Origin: JACKNG01 sp050184115
GTDB taxonomy: Bacteria; Pseudomonadota; Gammaproteobacteria; Ga0077536
Reading direction: 5' to 3'
Length of the DNA stretch: 64,000 nucleotides
Assembly (NCBI GenBank): GCA_050184115.1
Contig: JBFXAQ010000003.1
Location: 186,001-250,000 of the forward strand
Below the pieces are notes generated by a model that saw only the letters and a list, made by a program, of their open reading frames with translations, made no database searches and had not been told where the DNA came from. A program made the position numbers and the translations under genes. Each line of letters begins with the position of its first letter. Position 1 is the first letter of the stretch. Shown here one piece after another: positions 1-8,950 of this stretch.

Positions 1-45
1 CGTGCGGGGTCAGACCCGGTGCTGGGGATTAACGATGTCGCTCGG
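1..45. repeat. REP-like intergenic repeat copy L1 (cut by window edge)
   Basis: The first bases carry the GGGGTCAGACCC core followed by a GGTGCTGGGGAT tail. The same core-plus-tail order recurs near 2141-2170 (GGGGTCGGACCC, then GGCGCCGGGGAT). The left half is missing because the window starts inside it. It belongs to the same family as the repeats at 1201-1260, 2015-2175 and 63227-63492. Confidence 0.6.
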
Positions 46-63
46 GCGATCCCCGGGCTGGCG

Positions 64-1095
64 CTAACCCTCGAGCAACGCCAGCGCGGCCTCCGCGCAG
101 CGCTCCACCGCCACCTTGTAGCGATCGAGATCGATACCGTCGGTGCTGCCCATCACGCCTTCGAGGTAGCGCTTGTACACGCCCTGGCGGATGGCGGCGA
201 TGCGCCAGAAGGAGAAGGCGCGGTAGTAGTCGATGTGGCTCACGTCGCGTCCGCTCAGTTCGGCGTAACGCGCCAGCAGGGTATCGCGGTGCGGGAAGCC
301 ACCGACCGCCGTTGGCATGTGGTCGTCGACGGTGTCGATGGTCTCGCCGGGGCCGACCCAGGAATTGAGCAGGTAGGCGAGGTCGGACATCGCATCACCG
401 AGCGTGCACAGTTCCCAGTCGAGCACGGCGCGAATGCGGCCGGCGCCGATGATGAAATTACCCAGGCGGTAATCGCCGTGGACGATCGACGTGCCGACCT
501 GTTCCGGCATGTGTTCGGCGAGCAGTCGCGCGCTCGCCTCCATGGCCGGGATGGGATGGGTACGGGTGGCCTCCCACTGGCCGGTCCAGCGCTTGAGCTG
601 ACGCGCGATGTAACCGCCGTGGCGACCGAGGTCGCCCAGGCCCACTGATTCCGGCTCGATCGCATGCAGCCGCGCCAGCACCTCGATGACGTGCCCGGCG
701 AGCGCCGTACGCTCGCTGGCGGGCATGTCGCCGACAGCGTCCTTGTCGTGCAGCACCGCACCTTCGACGAAGCCCATGACGTAGAACGGCGCATCGTTGA
801 CGCCCACCTCGCGGCACAGCGCGAAAGCGGGTGCGACCGGCACGCCGCTGTCGGCGAGCGCCGAGATCACGCGGTGCTCGCGGCCCATGTCGTGAGCCGA
901 TTCGAGCACGTGGCCGAGCGGCGGCCGGCGCAGCACGTAGACGCGACCCGTCGCGTCGGTGCAGGAGTAGGTGAGATTGGAATGACCGCCGGCGATGAGG
1001 CGGTACTCGACCGGTGGGGTCAGCGCCGGCAGGTGCCCGGCCAGCCAGGCGGTGACGTTGTCGGCACGGATGCCCTCGGGGATAGCTCCCGGCAT
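64..1095 (-). CDS. APH-like phosphotransferase family protein
   Basis: A 343-residue cytoplasmic kinase-fold protein of the aminoglycoside phosphotransferase/choline kinase superfamily (PF01636 type). An N-terminal glycine-rich loop (GGHSNLTY) fits nucleotide binding, HGDYRLGN is the catalytic loop (Asp base, Asn metal ligand), and DWELCTLGD is the metal-binding DFG-like segment. The closest well-known group is the acyl-CoA-dehydrogenase-associated (ACAD10-like) kinases, which phosphorylate small hydroxylated substrates. The actual substrate cannot be read from sequence. An in-frame start 57 bases upstream exists, but the ATG at 1095 has an AGGAG ribosome-binding site at suitable spacing. It stands alone between two copies of the intergenic repeat, so there is no operon context. 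Confidence 0.85.
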   Translation of the reverse strand: MPGAIPEGIRADNVTAWLAGHLPALTPPVEYRLIAGGHSNLTYSCTDATGRVYVLRRPPLGHVLESAHDMGREHRVISALADSGVPVAPAFALCREVGVNDAPFYVMGFVEGAVLHDKDAVGDMPASERTALAGHVIEVLARLHAIEPESVGLGDLGRHGGYIARQLKRWTGQWEATRTHPIPAMEASARLLAEHMPEQVGTSIVHGDYRLGNFIIGAGRIRAVLDWELCTLGDAMSDLAYLLNSWVGPGETIDTVDDHMPTAVGGFPHRDTLLARYAELSGRDVSHIDYYRAFSFWRIAAIRQGVYKRYLEGVMGSTDGIDLDRYKVAVERCAEAALALLEG

Positions 1096-1200
1096 GCTCT
1101 GCTCCTGCGGTGGATGTCGCGCGCTCCCGGGCGGTGCCGGGGCGCAGAGCATAGCGCAGGACGCTGGCGCCGAGGCCGGTAGGGAGTCGATACCGGGGAT

Positions 1201-1260
1201 CTCGACCGGGTCCGACCCCGTGCGAGGGCAGAGCCGGCGCCGGGGGTTGGGGAACGAGGG
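1201..1260. repeat. REP-like intergenic repeat copy L2
   Basis: Starts with CTCGACCGGGTCCGACCCC (1201-1219), identical to 2015-2033, and continues GTGCGAGGGCAGAGCCGGCGCC, a diverged version of 2141-2162. It looks like the element at 2015-2175 without its central 28-bp inverted repeat. It lies between the APH-like gene and vapC. Confidence 0.6.
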
Positions 1261-1278
1261 CGATCGTGAAGCGTGGAA

Positions 1279-1674
1279 TCACTCCACCAGGGTCATGCCA
1301 AGACGTTGGGCGCCGCGGTCGAACGTGACGGTAGCGGTACAGCCGGCCGCGGCAGCACTTGCCGCGATGACGGCATCGGCAAAACCGACGCCCTCGTGGC
1401 CACAGAGGGCGAGTGCGCGTGCGACCAGGTCGCGCTGTTCGATGACCAGCGTGCGCGCCGCGAGCAGGTCACCGATGGTCTGGACGATCTCCGTCTGCGT
1501 CGCGCCGTACAGGCGCCGCAGCACCCAGGCCAGTTCGACCAGGACAACCAGACCGACGAAACCCGGGTTCTGCTCGGTCAACTCCTGTTCGATGATGCGC
1601 GTCGCCACTGCTGCCTGAGTCGGTTCGTCCTGCGCGAGGTAGCGCACCAGGACGTTGGTATCGAGCCCGATCAA
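1279..1674 (-). CDS. vapC: VapC-type PIN-domain ribonuclease toxin
   Basis: A 131-residue PIN-domain protein, the toxin half of a VapBC module; family members are Mg-dependent RNases. The acidic active-site residues are visible: Asp in the N-terminal LDTNVLVRYL motif, Glu in the VELAWVL segment, and Asp residues in GFADAVIA and VTFDRGA near the C-terminus. I chose the TTG at 1674, which overlaps the vapB stop (TTGA) and gives the usual MIGLDTNV start; an ATG at 1692 in the same frame would add six residues. Translation is probably coupled to vapB. The target RNA is unknown. Confidence 0.9.
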   Translation of the reverse strand: MIGLDTNVLVRYLAQDEPTQAAVATRIIEQELTEQNPGFVGLVVLVELAWVLRRLYGATQTEIVQTIGDLLAARTLVIEQRDLVARALALCGHEGVGFADAVIAASAAAAGCTATVTFDRGAQRLGMTLVE

Positions 1675-1919
1675 GCCGGTTCTTCCCCGCATGCCGCAGC
1701 GGATATCGCGTTGTTCATGTCCTCGATAGAAACCGGTCCGGCTGCGCGTCCGGCGAAACGCCCACGCAGGGCGTGGACGTCTGCGCGCACCGGTACCAGC
1801 TTGTAGCCGCCCTCGATGGCGACGAAATCCACCTTGTCGCCGGCATCGAGGCCGAGCGCGCGTCGGACCTCGCGCGGCAGCGTGATCTGCCCTTTCGATG
1901 TCACGGTCGAAGTGGTCAT
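1671..1919 (-). CDS. vapB: VapB antitoxin, AbrB/SpoVT type
   Basis: An 82-residue antitoxin. The N-terminal half is a swapped-hairpin AbrB-type DNA-binding domain (TSKGQITLPREVRRALGL, about residues 7-25), which represses its own operon in this family. The C-terminal half would wrap the PIN toxin. It is the first gene of a two-gene operon and overlaps vapC by four bases. A purine-rich ribosome-binding site (AAGGAGAG) precedes the ATG. A perfect inverted repeat lies just upstream and is the likely operator. Confidence 0.9.
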   Translation of the reverse strand: MTTSTVTSKGQITLPREVRRALGLDAGDKVDFVAIEGGYKLVPVRADVHALRGRFAGRAAGPVSIEDMNNAISAAACGEEPA

Positions 1920-1928
1920 CTTTTCTCT

Positions 1929-1945
1929 CCTTACATTCAGTAAGG
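1929..1945 (-). promoter_or_regulatory. Candidate VapB operator palindrome
   Basis: CCTTAC-ATTCA-GTAAGG is a perfect 6-bp inverted repeat with a 5-base spacer, ending ten bases before the vapB start codon. Autoregulation through such palindromes is usual for AbrB-type antitoxins. One arm overlaps the ribosome-binding site, so occupancy could also block translation start. Confidence 0.6.
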
Positions 1946-2014
1946 AAGCCTAGACCGCGGTGCGTGGAATGGTCAACCTCGCGCCATGGTTCACGAGGAG
2001 TCGATGGTGCTGGC

Positions 2015-2175
2015 CTCGACCGGGTCCGACCCCGGAATTCGGGGACAGACCACGGTTTACGGAGAATTTGGGGGCAGGCCACGTTATCCGCGGCCAGTAA
2101 ACCGTGGTCTGTCCCCGAATTCCGCACGCCGTCTGACCCCGTGCGGGGTCGGACCCGGCGCCGGGGATCGAGGAA
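2015..2175. repeat. Composite REP/MITE-like element with 28-bp perfect inverted repeat (L3)
   Basis: The outer parts match the L2 repeat (1201-1260). In the middle a perfect 28-bp inverted repeat (arms 2033-2060 and 2097-2124, each containing TTCGGGGACAGACCACGG) encloses a 36-base loop. No open frame with family character lies inside. The structure suits a non-autonomous, hairpin-forming element mobilised by a REP-associated tyrosine transposase. Together with L2 it brackets the vapBC module. Confidence 0.65.
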
Positions 2176-2257
2176 GTGGCTGGAGTTCACCCCGACCGGG
2201 TAGACCGCCGCCACCGCGGGTGCATGCGCCTGGGCGATTCACTATGGTGTGCGCGCC

Positions 2258-2377
2258 ATGGAAAACGACCTGCACAGCGTCGCCGCGAACCTGCCAGCCG
2301 TGGACCGCCACGGCCGGCGCGCCGCGCTGCCGGTCGCCGGCGACGGGAGACCCGCTGCACCAGGCTCATGCGCCTGA
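2258..2377 (+). CDS. Possible 39-residue upstream ORF of the MMPL gene
   Basis: An ATG-initiated short frame ends with a TGA inside the first codons of the MMPL gene (2368), so a ribosome finishing here could re-initiate. The peptide has no recognisable motif and no clear ribosome-binding site. It may be only a chance opening in GC-rich sequence. Confidence 0.15.
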   Translation: MENDLHSVAANLPAVDRHGRRAALPVAGDGRPAAPGSCA

Positions 2378-4632
2378 ACCGGGACGCGCTCGTCACCGCC
2401 CTCACCGCCCTGGCCCTGCTGCTGGCCGCTGCGGGCCTGGCCCGCGTGCAGATCTCCTCCGACCTCAACATCTTCTTCTCCGAGCACAACCCGGAGCGCC
2501 TCGAATTCGAGGCCTTCGAAGCGCGTTTCGGGGCCGAGGAAGCCGCCACCTTCACCGTCGGGCGCGACGACGGCACCTTGTGGAACGCCACCGATCTCGC
2601 CGCGCTGCGCTGGCTGACCGACCGGGTCGCCGCCCTGCCCCACGTGGCGCGGGTGCAGTCGCTGGTCAATTTCCAGTTCTCGCGCGCCACCGCGGACGAC
2701 ATCGCCATCGGCGACCTCGTCCCACGCGACGCTCAACTCGACGATGCCGATCTCGCGACGTTGCGCGCCGAGGCCGAGACCGACCCACGCCTCGCCGGCC
2801 TGCTGGTCTCGCCCGACGGCCGCACCGCCGGGGTTTATGCCACGGTCAACGCCAACGGCATCGACGACGCCGAGACCGCGCGCGTCTACCATCTCGCCCA
2901 CGCACTCACCGCAGAGTTCGCCGAGCGCTTCCCCGGGCTCGCCGTCCACTTCTCCGGCACGCTGGCCGTCGACCAGAGTTTCCAGCGCGCCTCGCTCGCC
3001 GACGGCGAACGTCTCAATCCCCTGATGGTGCTGCTGTTCGCGCTGATCGCGCTGGTCGTGTGGCGCTCGGTGGTGCTGGCGCTAGCCGTGCTGGTCATGG
3101 TGAGCGTGCTCGCCGCCGCCACCATGGGCGCCGCAGGCTGGCTCGGTTACCCGGTCACGCCGGTCTCGGCCGTCGCGCCGATCATCGTCATGAGCCTCTT
3201 CGTCGCCAACGCCGTGCACGTCATCCACGCCGCGGTCGCCGCGCGTGAACGCGGGCTCGACGCGCGTGCGGCGAGCACGACGGCGGTCGCCGAGAACCGC
3301 CTGCCCATCGCCTTCACCGCGCTGACCACGCTGATCGGCTTCGCCTCGCTCAACTTCGCCGACTCACCGCCCTTCCGCCACCTCGGCAACCTGGTCATGG
3401 TCGGCGTGGCGCTGGCCGCGGTGTGCTCGGTGACCCTGCTGCCCGCCGTGCTCACCCGCACCAACCCGCGCCGCACGCCGCTCTACGACGGCGCCCGCGC
3501 GCTGGCTACACGGCTCGCCGTGGTCGGCGGCTGGCCGCGCCGCCGCCACGCCTTCGTCACTATGTTCGCCATCGTCGCCAGCCTCGGCATCGGCGCGCTC
3601 GGCCTCGCCGAAACCCGCCTCGACGACAATTTCATCAAGTTCTTCGGCCCGAGTTACCCCATGCGGCTCGCCAGCGACTACAGCGCCGAGCGCCTGGTCG
3701 GCAGCTACTACGTGGAATACGTGCTCGACAGCGGCGCCGATGGCGGCATCGCCGCACCCGACTTCCTGCAGCAGGTGGCCGACTTCTGCACCTGGCTCCG
3801 CGCACGCCAGGACGTCGCCCACGCCGTCTGCCTCACCGACACGCTCGCCACACTCAACGCGAACGTCCACGGTGACGACCCCGCCTTCCGCGCCATCCCG
3901 GACGACCCCGACCTCGCCGCGCAACTGCTGCTGATGCTCGAAACCTCCCTGCCCAAGGGCCAGGACATCGGCAACCAGGTCGACGTCGCCCACCGCGCCT
4001 TGCGGCTGACGGCGCTGACCCCGGACATCTCCTCGGCCGATCTGCGCGCGCTGAAAGCCGCCGGCGAGCAGTGGTTCGACGTGCACGCCGGCGGCCGCGC
4101 GAACGCTTCCGGTACCGGCGTCGGCGTCATGTTCGCCTTCGTCTCGCTGCGCAACATCCACGGCATGCTGGCCGGCACCCTGCTGGTCATCGCCCTCATC
4201 GGTGCGACCTTCACCGCGCTCGTGCGCAGCCTGCGCCTCGGAGTGTTGTCGTTGCTGCCGAACCTGCTGCCCCTTGTCGCCGCCTTCGGTGTCTGGGGCC
4301 TCGCCGTGCACAACATCGGCATGACGGTGGCCGTGATCAGCGCCATCTGCGTCGGCATCATCGTCGACGACACCATCCACTTCGTCATGCGCTACCACGC
4401 GCGGCGACGCGGCGGCGCAAGCACCGCCGACGCCATCGCGCATGCGTACGCCACCGCCGGCACGGCGATGATCCTGACCTCCGTGATCCTCGTCACCGGC
4501 TTCCTCGTGCTCGGCCTCTCGGACTTCGCCGTGACCTGGACGATGGGCTACTTCGCTGCGCTGACCATTGCGCTGGCGCTCGTCTTCGACCTGCTGGTGC
4601 TGCCGTCGCTGCTGGTGCTGGTGGAGGGGTAA
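2368..4632 (+). CDS. MMPL/RND-superfamily membrane exporter
   Basis: A 754-residue inner-membrane protein with the two-fold layout of the MMPL (hydrophobe exporter) family: one TM helix near residues 8-25, a periplasmic loop with the SSDLNIFF segment, five TM helices (about 210-350), then a second TM helix, loop and helix bundle at the C-terminus. Both halves carry the conserved acidic/Gly pattern of RND helix 4 (for example GIIVDDTIHF near residue 670). Family members move lipids, hopanoids or other hydrophobic molecules using the proton gradient. No partner gene (outer-membrane lipoprotein or lipid enzyme) is adjacent, so the cargo is unknown. I chose the ATG at 2368 because residues before it look like translated intergenic sequence. 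Confidence 0.85.
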   Translation: MRLNRDALVTALTALALLLAAAGLARVQISSDLNIFFSEHNPERLEFEAFEARFGAEEAATFTVGRDDGTLWNATDLAALRWLTDRVAALPHVARVQSLVNFQFSRATADDIAIGDLVPRDAQLDDADLATLRAEAETDPRLAGLLVSPDGRTAGVYATVNANGIDDAETARVYHLAHALTAEFAERFPGLAVHFSGTLAVDQSFQRASLADGERLNPLMVLLFALIALVVWRSVVLALAVLVMVSVLAAATMGAAGWLGYPVTPVSAVAPIIVMSLFVANAVHVIHAAVAARERGLDARAASTTAVAENRLPIAFTALTTLIGFASLNFADSPPFRHLGNLVMVGVALAAVCSVTLLPAVLTRTNPRRTPLYDGARALATRLAVVGGWPRRRHAFVTMFAIVASLGIGALGLAETRLDDNFIKFFGPSYPMRLASDYSAERLVGSYYVEYVLDSGADGGIAAPDFLQQVADFCTWLRARQDVAHAVCLTDTLATLNANVHGDDPAFRAIPDDPDLAAQLLLMLETSLPKGQDIGNQVDVAHRALRLTALTPDISSADLRALKAAGEQWFDVHAGGRANASGTGVGVMFAFVSLRNIHGMLAGTLLVIALIGATFTALVRSLRLGVLSLLPNLLPLVAAFGVWGLAVHNIGMTVAVISAICVGIIVDDTIHFVMRYHARRRGGASTADAIAHAYATAGTAMILTSVILVTGFLVLGLSDFAVTWTMGYFAALTIALALVFDLLVLPSLLVLVEG

Positions 4633-5189
4633 ACGCACGCGGCTTTTGATGCAGATCCCGTCTCGATTTCTTTACACCTTTTCACCGCCAAAACGACGGT
4701 CTTAGGCGGCGGCGGTACGCAGGTCGACCACGCTGAGGCCCAGGTGCCCGAACGCAACGATCGACGCAACTTATTGATGAAAAGCTGATTTTCGTCACCG
4801 CTGCGGGGCGGGAATGGAGCTGCGCTACGCGGGCGTCGCGGCATGAGGCCCGGTACCCTGCCCGGTTTCATCTGAACGGATGAAGTGCCGCGGTTTACAA
4901 GCGTGCCGCGAACCTCCCGATGTCAGGGCTCTGCATCGCGTATGCCAGCCTTCCCCATGCACGATGCCCATGCACCACCGCCCCCCCCCCCGCAAACTTC
5001 GGCCGTACCGGGTCCGCCCCGCTTTTCCCTAAAAAAATCCGCAACATGACCGCGACGAGCACGGCGCTCGTCGGCGTCTGGCACAGACACGCGCAACCCT
5101 TCTCCGGCAGAAATCCTGTGAATCCCGTCACACATGGCACGCGATGTGCTGGAGAACGAATCGCCCAATCCAACCGGAAGGAGAACCCG
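4633..5189. other. Long intergenic region with homopolymer tracts upstream of the PEP-CTERM gene
   Basis: No credible gene is visible in these 557 bases. They include a run of 11 C (4981-4991) and a run of 7 A (5031-5037), both roughly 150-210 bases upstream of the PEP-CTERM start. The promoter of that gene is presumably here, but I could not fix convincing -35/-10 boxes. Confidence 0.5.
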
Positions 5190-6545
5190 ATGCGTCCCGT
5201 ACTACTCGGTCTGGCGCTGCTCGCGGCAAGCAGCGCGACACACGCGAACATCATCTGGCACCTGATGCCGAACCAGGCCATCGCCCTGCAGACGTTCGAC
5301 TACGACACGGGCGACCCAGGCCTGGGCATCGTGCCGATTACCTCCAACATCTACTTCAACTACGAGGGGACGACCGAGTACGCCGACCCGGTGCTGCGCC
5401 CGGACGGCCTCTGGGAATCGCAGTACGTCGACTACGACTACACCTACCGGGATTTCTTCGGCAACTACTTTCAAGGCACCCAGACCGGCACCGGCTCAGC
5501 CTTGTTCGATCCGACGCGCTCGAGCCCGGACTTGGGCTTCAACCCGGAGCAACGCGTGATCGGGGCCACCGATCCCGCTTTCACCAATGTCTTCCTGGAC
5601 AGCCCGTTCCCGGCGTTCACCGCGCTCAACTTCACCCTGTTCAACGCCGACGGTTGGCGCGACCCGGGCGATCTGCCGGTGGTGCCGGAAGTCGACCTGT
5701 TCATCCAGTCGCTGGACGATCACTACGGCTTCGGCTCGCGCTCGATGGCCGAATGGCAGGCTGCCGGCCTGACTGACCCCGACCTGCCGAGCGACTGGAC
5801 CGGCTACAACGTGTTCACCTTCTCGGCGACCCAGGAAGCCACCGTCACGCTCGACTTCCTCAATGCGCTGACCTTCCTCACCTTCGGCAACATCCTCGAT
5901 CCGGCCGGGCTGGTCGACGCCACCGACAACGGCGACGGCACCTACACCCTCGACCTCGATTACACCGGCATCTTCGGCTTCTACACCACCGACCCGTTCA
6001 GCGACGCCCAGGAGGAACTGCCGGAGCCGGGCACCATCGTCAATCCCCTGCTGCCGAACAACGATCCGAATTGCGTGGCCGGGTTCTGCTTCGATTTCGC
6101 CATCGGTTCGCCCGAGCAACAGGTCTTCATCGATCCGGCGATCGCCACCGGTTACACCTACGAAATCACTGGCGATGGCTTCTTCACCAGCGTGCTCCTG
6201 CCCGACATCGGTGACGGCCTGTTCGACCTCTACTTCTACGACGATGGCCTCGGCGACTACGTCGATTCCGGCATCGACCTGACCGCCGGGCTCACCCACA
6301 ACTTCGGCGCCGACGTGAACCGCTTCCGCATCGGCGGCATCGAACTCGCGGCCGGCCTCGACCCCAACGACCCGCTCGCCTTCGTCACCGGCCTCACCTT
6401 CGATCGCGTGGGCCGCATCAACGTGACGCAAACGGCGGTGACGACGTTCGTGCCGGAGCCGGGTGTACTCGCCCTGCTCGCGGCAGGGCTCTTCGGCGTG
6501 TGGCGGGGCCGCCGTCCGCGCGAGATCACTCGCGGCGTGTCCTGA
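5190..6545 (+). CDS. PEP-CTERM sorting-domain secreted protein
   Basis: A 451-residue exported protein. Residues 1-19 form a signal peptide ending in THA. The C-terminus has the exosortase recognition tripartite tail: VPEP, a hydrophobic helix and an Arg cluster (GRRPR). In this family exosortase removes the tail and the protein goes to the surface or extracellular matrix. The central part is rich in Asp, Gly, Tyr and Phe and probably beta-rich; I recognise no catalytic domain. The start is set by an AAGGAG site at 5178-5183, six bases before the ATG. No exosortase gene is in the window. A strong hairpin follows the stop codon. Confidence 0.85.
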   Translation: MRPVLLGLALLAASSATHANIIWHLMPNQAIALQTFDYDTGDPGLGIVPITSNIYFNYEGTTEYADPVLRPDGLWESQYVDYDYTYRDFFGNYFQGTQTGTGSALFDPTRSSPDLGFNPEQRVIGATDPAFTNVFLDSPFPAFTALNFTLFNADGWRDPGDLPVVPEVDLFIQSLDDHYGFGSRSMAEWQAAGLTDPDLPSDWTGYNVFTFSATQEATVTLDFLNALTFLTFGNILDPAGLVDATDNGDGTYTLDLDYTGIFGFYTTDPFSDAQEELPEPGTIVNPLLPNNDPNCVAGFCFDFAIGSPEQQVFIDPAIATGYTYEITGDGFFTSVLLPDIGDGLFDLYFYDDGLGDYVDSGIDLTAGLTHNFGADVNRFRIGGIELAAGLDPNDPLAFVTGLTFDRVGRINVTQTAVTTFVPEPGVLALLAAGLFGVWRGRRPREITRGVS

Positions 6546-6563
6546 CCTCAGCGCGGCCCGTTG

Positions 6564-6601
6564 CGCGGGCGCCATCGCACAGGATTGCGCTGGCGCCCGC
6601 G
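6564..6601 (+). terminator. Hairpin after the PEP-CTERM gene
   Basis: CGCGGGCGCCA (6564-6574) pairs perfectly with TGGCGCCCGCG (6591-6601), and CGCA/TGCG can extend the stem inward. It starts 18 bases after the stop codon. There is no T-run, so intrinsic termination is plausible but not assured. Confidence 0.5.
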
Positions 6602-6618
6602 GTAAAGGGCTGTTCACC

Positions 6619-6696
6619 GTGTCTTCGGCGTTCGCCCTGCTCGGCGGCGCTGCCGCGCTGATGGCAGCCCGTCGCAGGCAGCGCACAGAAGCCTGA
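6619..6696 (+). pseudogene. Possible remnant of a second PEP-CTERM-like tail
   Basis: A GTG-started frame of 25 residues consists of a short hydrophobic stretch (SAFALLGGAAALMAA) followed by RRRQR, the pattern of the last part of a CTERM sorting tail. The PEP motif and everything upstream are missing. It could be a leftover of a duplicated sorting tail or chance. Confidence 0.25.
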
Positions 6697-6904
6697 ACCA
6701 GCGCCCGAGTGGCATCTTTCAGGGTCAGGCAACTACGCTTCACACCCGTACTCAGGTGCCGCCCGCGCCGACGCGGTCAGATACCGTTCGATGGCGCCAT
6801 CCTTGCCACGGCGCCTGCGACGCCGAGGCTGGGCGGTACGTTGCCAGCCGCAGGACGGGGTATCGCCGGGTTCGCCGCCGCGACAGTCACGGATGGTGGT
6901 CGAT

Positions 6905-8008
6905 TCATCGCCAGCGCAGCGCGTTGCCGAGTACCGTCACCAGTTCCGCCTGCTTGCGTACCCCCACCTTCGCAAACACCTGCCTGAGCTCGCTGCGGGC
7001 CGTCTCGTAGCTGATGCCGAATCCGTCCGCCAGTTCGCGCAGGCCGCCACCCTGCAGCAGGCCGGCCGCCAGCCGGGCCTCGGCCGGCGTGAGGCCGAAC
7101 AACTCGCTCAATGCGCGCGCAGCGCCATCGTGAATACTGGGACGGAGATCGTTGACGAACACCAGTGCGGCGGCCCGCGTACGCTCGCGCAACGCCGACG
7201 GCGCCGGGTTGACGAACACGCTGTAGCGGGCATGACCGGCGACACGCAGGATCAAGGCCCCGCCGCGTCCGCCGACGCCGTCGACGGCGTCACGGACGAG
7301 CGCTTCGAAGCGCCCGGACGCACCATCGTCCAATGGCACCACGCGCCCGCCACGCACAAGGAAGGCTTCGCGATCGTCGAACGCCGCCCGGGCCGCGACA
7401 TTCGCGAGCAGCATGCGCGCCGCGCCGTCCAATACCGCGATGCCGCCGCGTGCCTGGTCCAACGCTTCGAGCGCGATGGCCTGGCCGAGCTCCACCTCCG
7501 CCAGGCGAAAATGCGCGGCCACCGCACGTGACAGCGCCGGCAGGACGAGCCCGGCGGCGTGACGGGTCACGGCGTCCGGCAACTTGCGGCTGCGCGGGAA
7601 ATGGATACCGAGGTAGGCCTCTTGGGGGCCGTTGCGGTATGGCACGGCAGCCAGACACCAGCCCATACCTGCACGGGCGAGGAAATCGGTGTAGTAGTCG
7701 TGCCGGACGAACGTGTCGCGATCCGCGATATCCGGATCGGCCACGAAGCGTCCCGGTGCCAGCGTGGCAAGGGCGATGGAGCGGGGTTCGCGGTGGATGA
7801 AGCGTTCCAGGTACTCGTCGAGTACTTCCGGCGGTTGCGCGCCCATGTAGGCCGCCACGGTCACCTCTTCATGCAGCAAGTGCAGATCGCAGCCCACCGC
7901 GCCGAGCTCGTGTGAAATTCCGGCCAGCGTCGACGTCCACCGTGTCGGATCGAGCGCGGCGTCGAAACAATCCGCCGACAGCGCCAGCATGCGTTCCGCG
8001 AGGCCCAT
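6905..8008 (-). CDS. LuxR-type transcriptional regulator (full-length paralogue)
   Basis: A 367-residue protein with a C-terminal LuxR/GerE-type helix-turn-helix (about 300-360: LTPAEARLAAGLLQGGGLRE followed by the recognition helix SYETARSELRQVF). The N-terminal two thirds look like a PAS/GAF-like sensor region and match no ligand-binding family I can name. A GGGAGG ribosome-binding site precedes the ATG at 8008. It is divergent from two shorter paralogues (8182 and 8951) and is the only complete copy of the three. Confidence 0.75.
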   Translation of the reverse strand: MGLAERMLALSADCFDAALDPTRWTSTLAGISHELGAVGCDLHLLHEEVTVAAYMGAQPPEVLDEYLERFIHREPRSIALATLAPGRFVADPDIADRDTFVRHDYYTDFLARAGMGWCLAAVPYRNGPQEAYLGIHFPRSRKLPDAVTRHAAGLVLPALSRAVAAHFRLAEVELGQAIALEALDQARGGIAVLDGAARMLLANVAARAAFDDREAFLVRGGRVVPLDDGASGRFEALVRDAVDGVGGRGGALILRVAGHARYSVFVNPAPSALRERTRAAALVFVNDLRPSIHDGAARALSELFGLTPAEARLAAGLLQGGGLRELADGFGISYETARSELRQVFAKVGVRKQAELVTVLGNALRWR

Positions 8009-8181
8009 CGCACACCTCCCCTGTGCAGCGTGCGCACCCTGCCGTTGAAGGATAGGCCGGTACCTTAGAACCGGCCAGCTGACTACGGCCATCCTCCAAA
8101 TGGATGATGCGGCGATCCTGCGCCGGTCCGACAATCGGGGCGCTCCTTGAGACAGGAGTTCCGATGGGAAGGAGGCCCGCA

Positions 8182-8862
8182 ATGAAGCACGACCATGGAC
8201 CCGACTCGGCACTAGCGCCAGACTTCAGATCGCCCATCGACTCGTCCGAGATCCAAGGCACCCCGGGCACCGCCGGCGCGGGCGGCAAGGAGATGCATCC
8301 CCGGCACCTGCTGAACCTCGTTCTCGAAAGCACCGGCGCGGCCATCGTGCTGCTCGACGCCGACGACCGTTGGTCGGGAATCGTGGGCGACATCCACCTG
8401 TGCGAGCAATACCTCCGGCGTGGCCGCAACGGCGGTGTTCGCGCGGTCTATCCCGGCGACACGACACGTCTCGCTGACCTGCTGCAACAAGCCGACGGCA
8501 GTGGCGACACACGCCACGCAGTGCTGCGTCCGCGCTCGCCCGGCCTGCCCCATGCTCTGGCAAAGGTGCTTCGCTCCGCGCCAGCCGCCTCGACACCGCC
8601 GGGCAAGGCCCTGCTCCTGCGGCAACTGGGCATTCGCACCAGCTGGTCACCGGCCCTGTTGCAGGACACCTTCGGGCTGACCACCGCCGAGTTGCGCCTC
8701 GCTCGCGCCCTGGTCGAGGGCTTGCCCCTCGCCGGTTACGCGGCCAGTCAGCAGCGTTCGATCAATACCGTTCGTTCCCAGCTCCGGAACCTGTTCCGCA
8801 AGACCGGCACGCACCGCCAGGGTGAACTCATCGCCCTGCTCGCAGTCAGCGGCACCACGTGA
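8182..8862 (+). CDS. LuxR-type regulator lacking the N-terminal sensor half
   Basis: A 226-residue paralogue of the 6905-8008 protein that keeps the C-terminal helix-turn-helix (LTTAELRLARALVEGLPLAG, then INTVRSQLRNLF and KTGTHRQGELIALL). In place of the long sensor region there is only about 140 residues of poorly conserved sequence. The ATG at 8182 has an ideal AAGGAGG site (8169-8175); an alternative ATG lies at 8164. It is probably a DNA-binding protein without the ligand-sensing module, or a degenerating copy. Confidence 0.65.
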   Translation: MKHDHGPDSALAPDFRSPIDSSEIQGTPGTAGAGGKEMHPRHLLNLVLESTGAAIVLLDADDRWSGIVGDIHLCEQYLRRGRNGGVRAVYPGDTTRLADLLQQADGSGDTRHAVLRPRSPGLPHALAKVLRSAPAASTPPGKALLLRQLGIRTSWSPALLQDTFGLTTAELRLARALVEGLPLAGYAASQQRSINTVRSQLRNLFRKTGTHRQGELIALLAVSGTT

Positions 8863-8950
8863 GCCGGCACAGGCGGCGTCGCCGTGGTCCTGGCGCGATC
8901 GTCGCTGGTGGCCGGCACAAACAGCCACCGCGCGGAAAGGCTGAACCGCC

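Noticed and set aside
4548..4871. Small minus-strand open frame after the MMPL gene
   Set aside because: It has no ribosome-binding site, no motif, and overlaps the MMPL coding end, so it is treated as chance.
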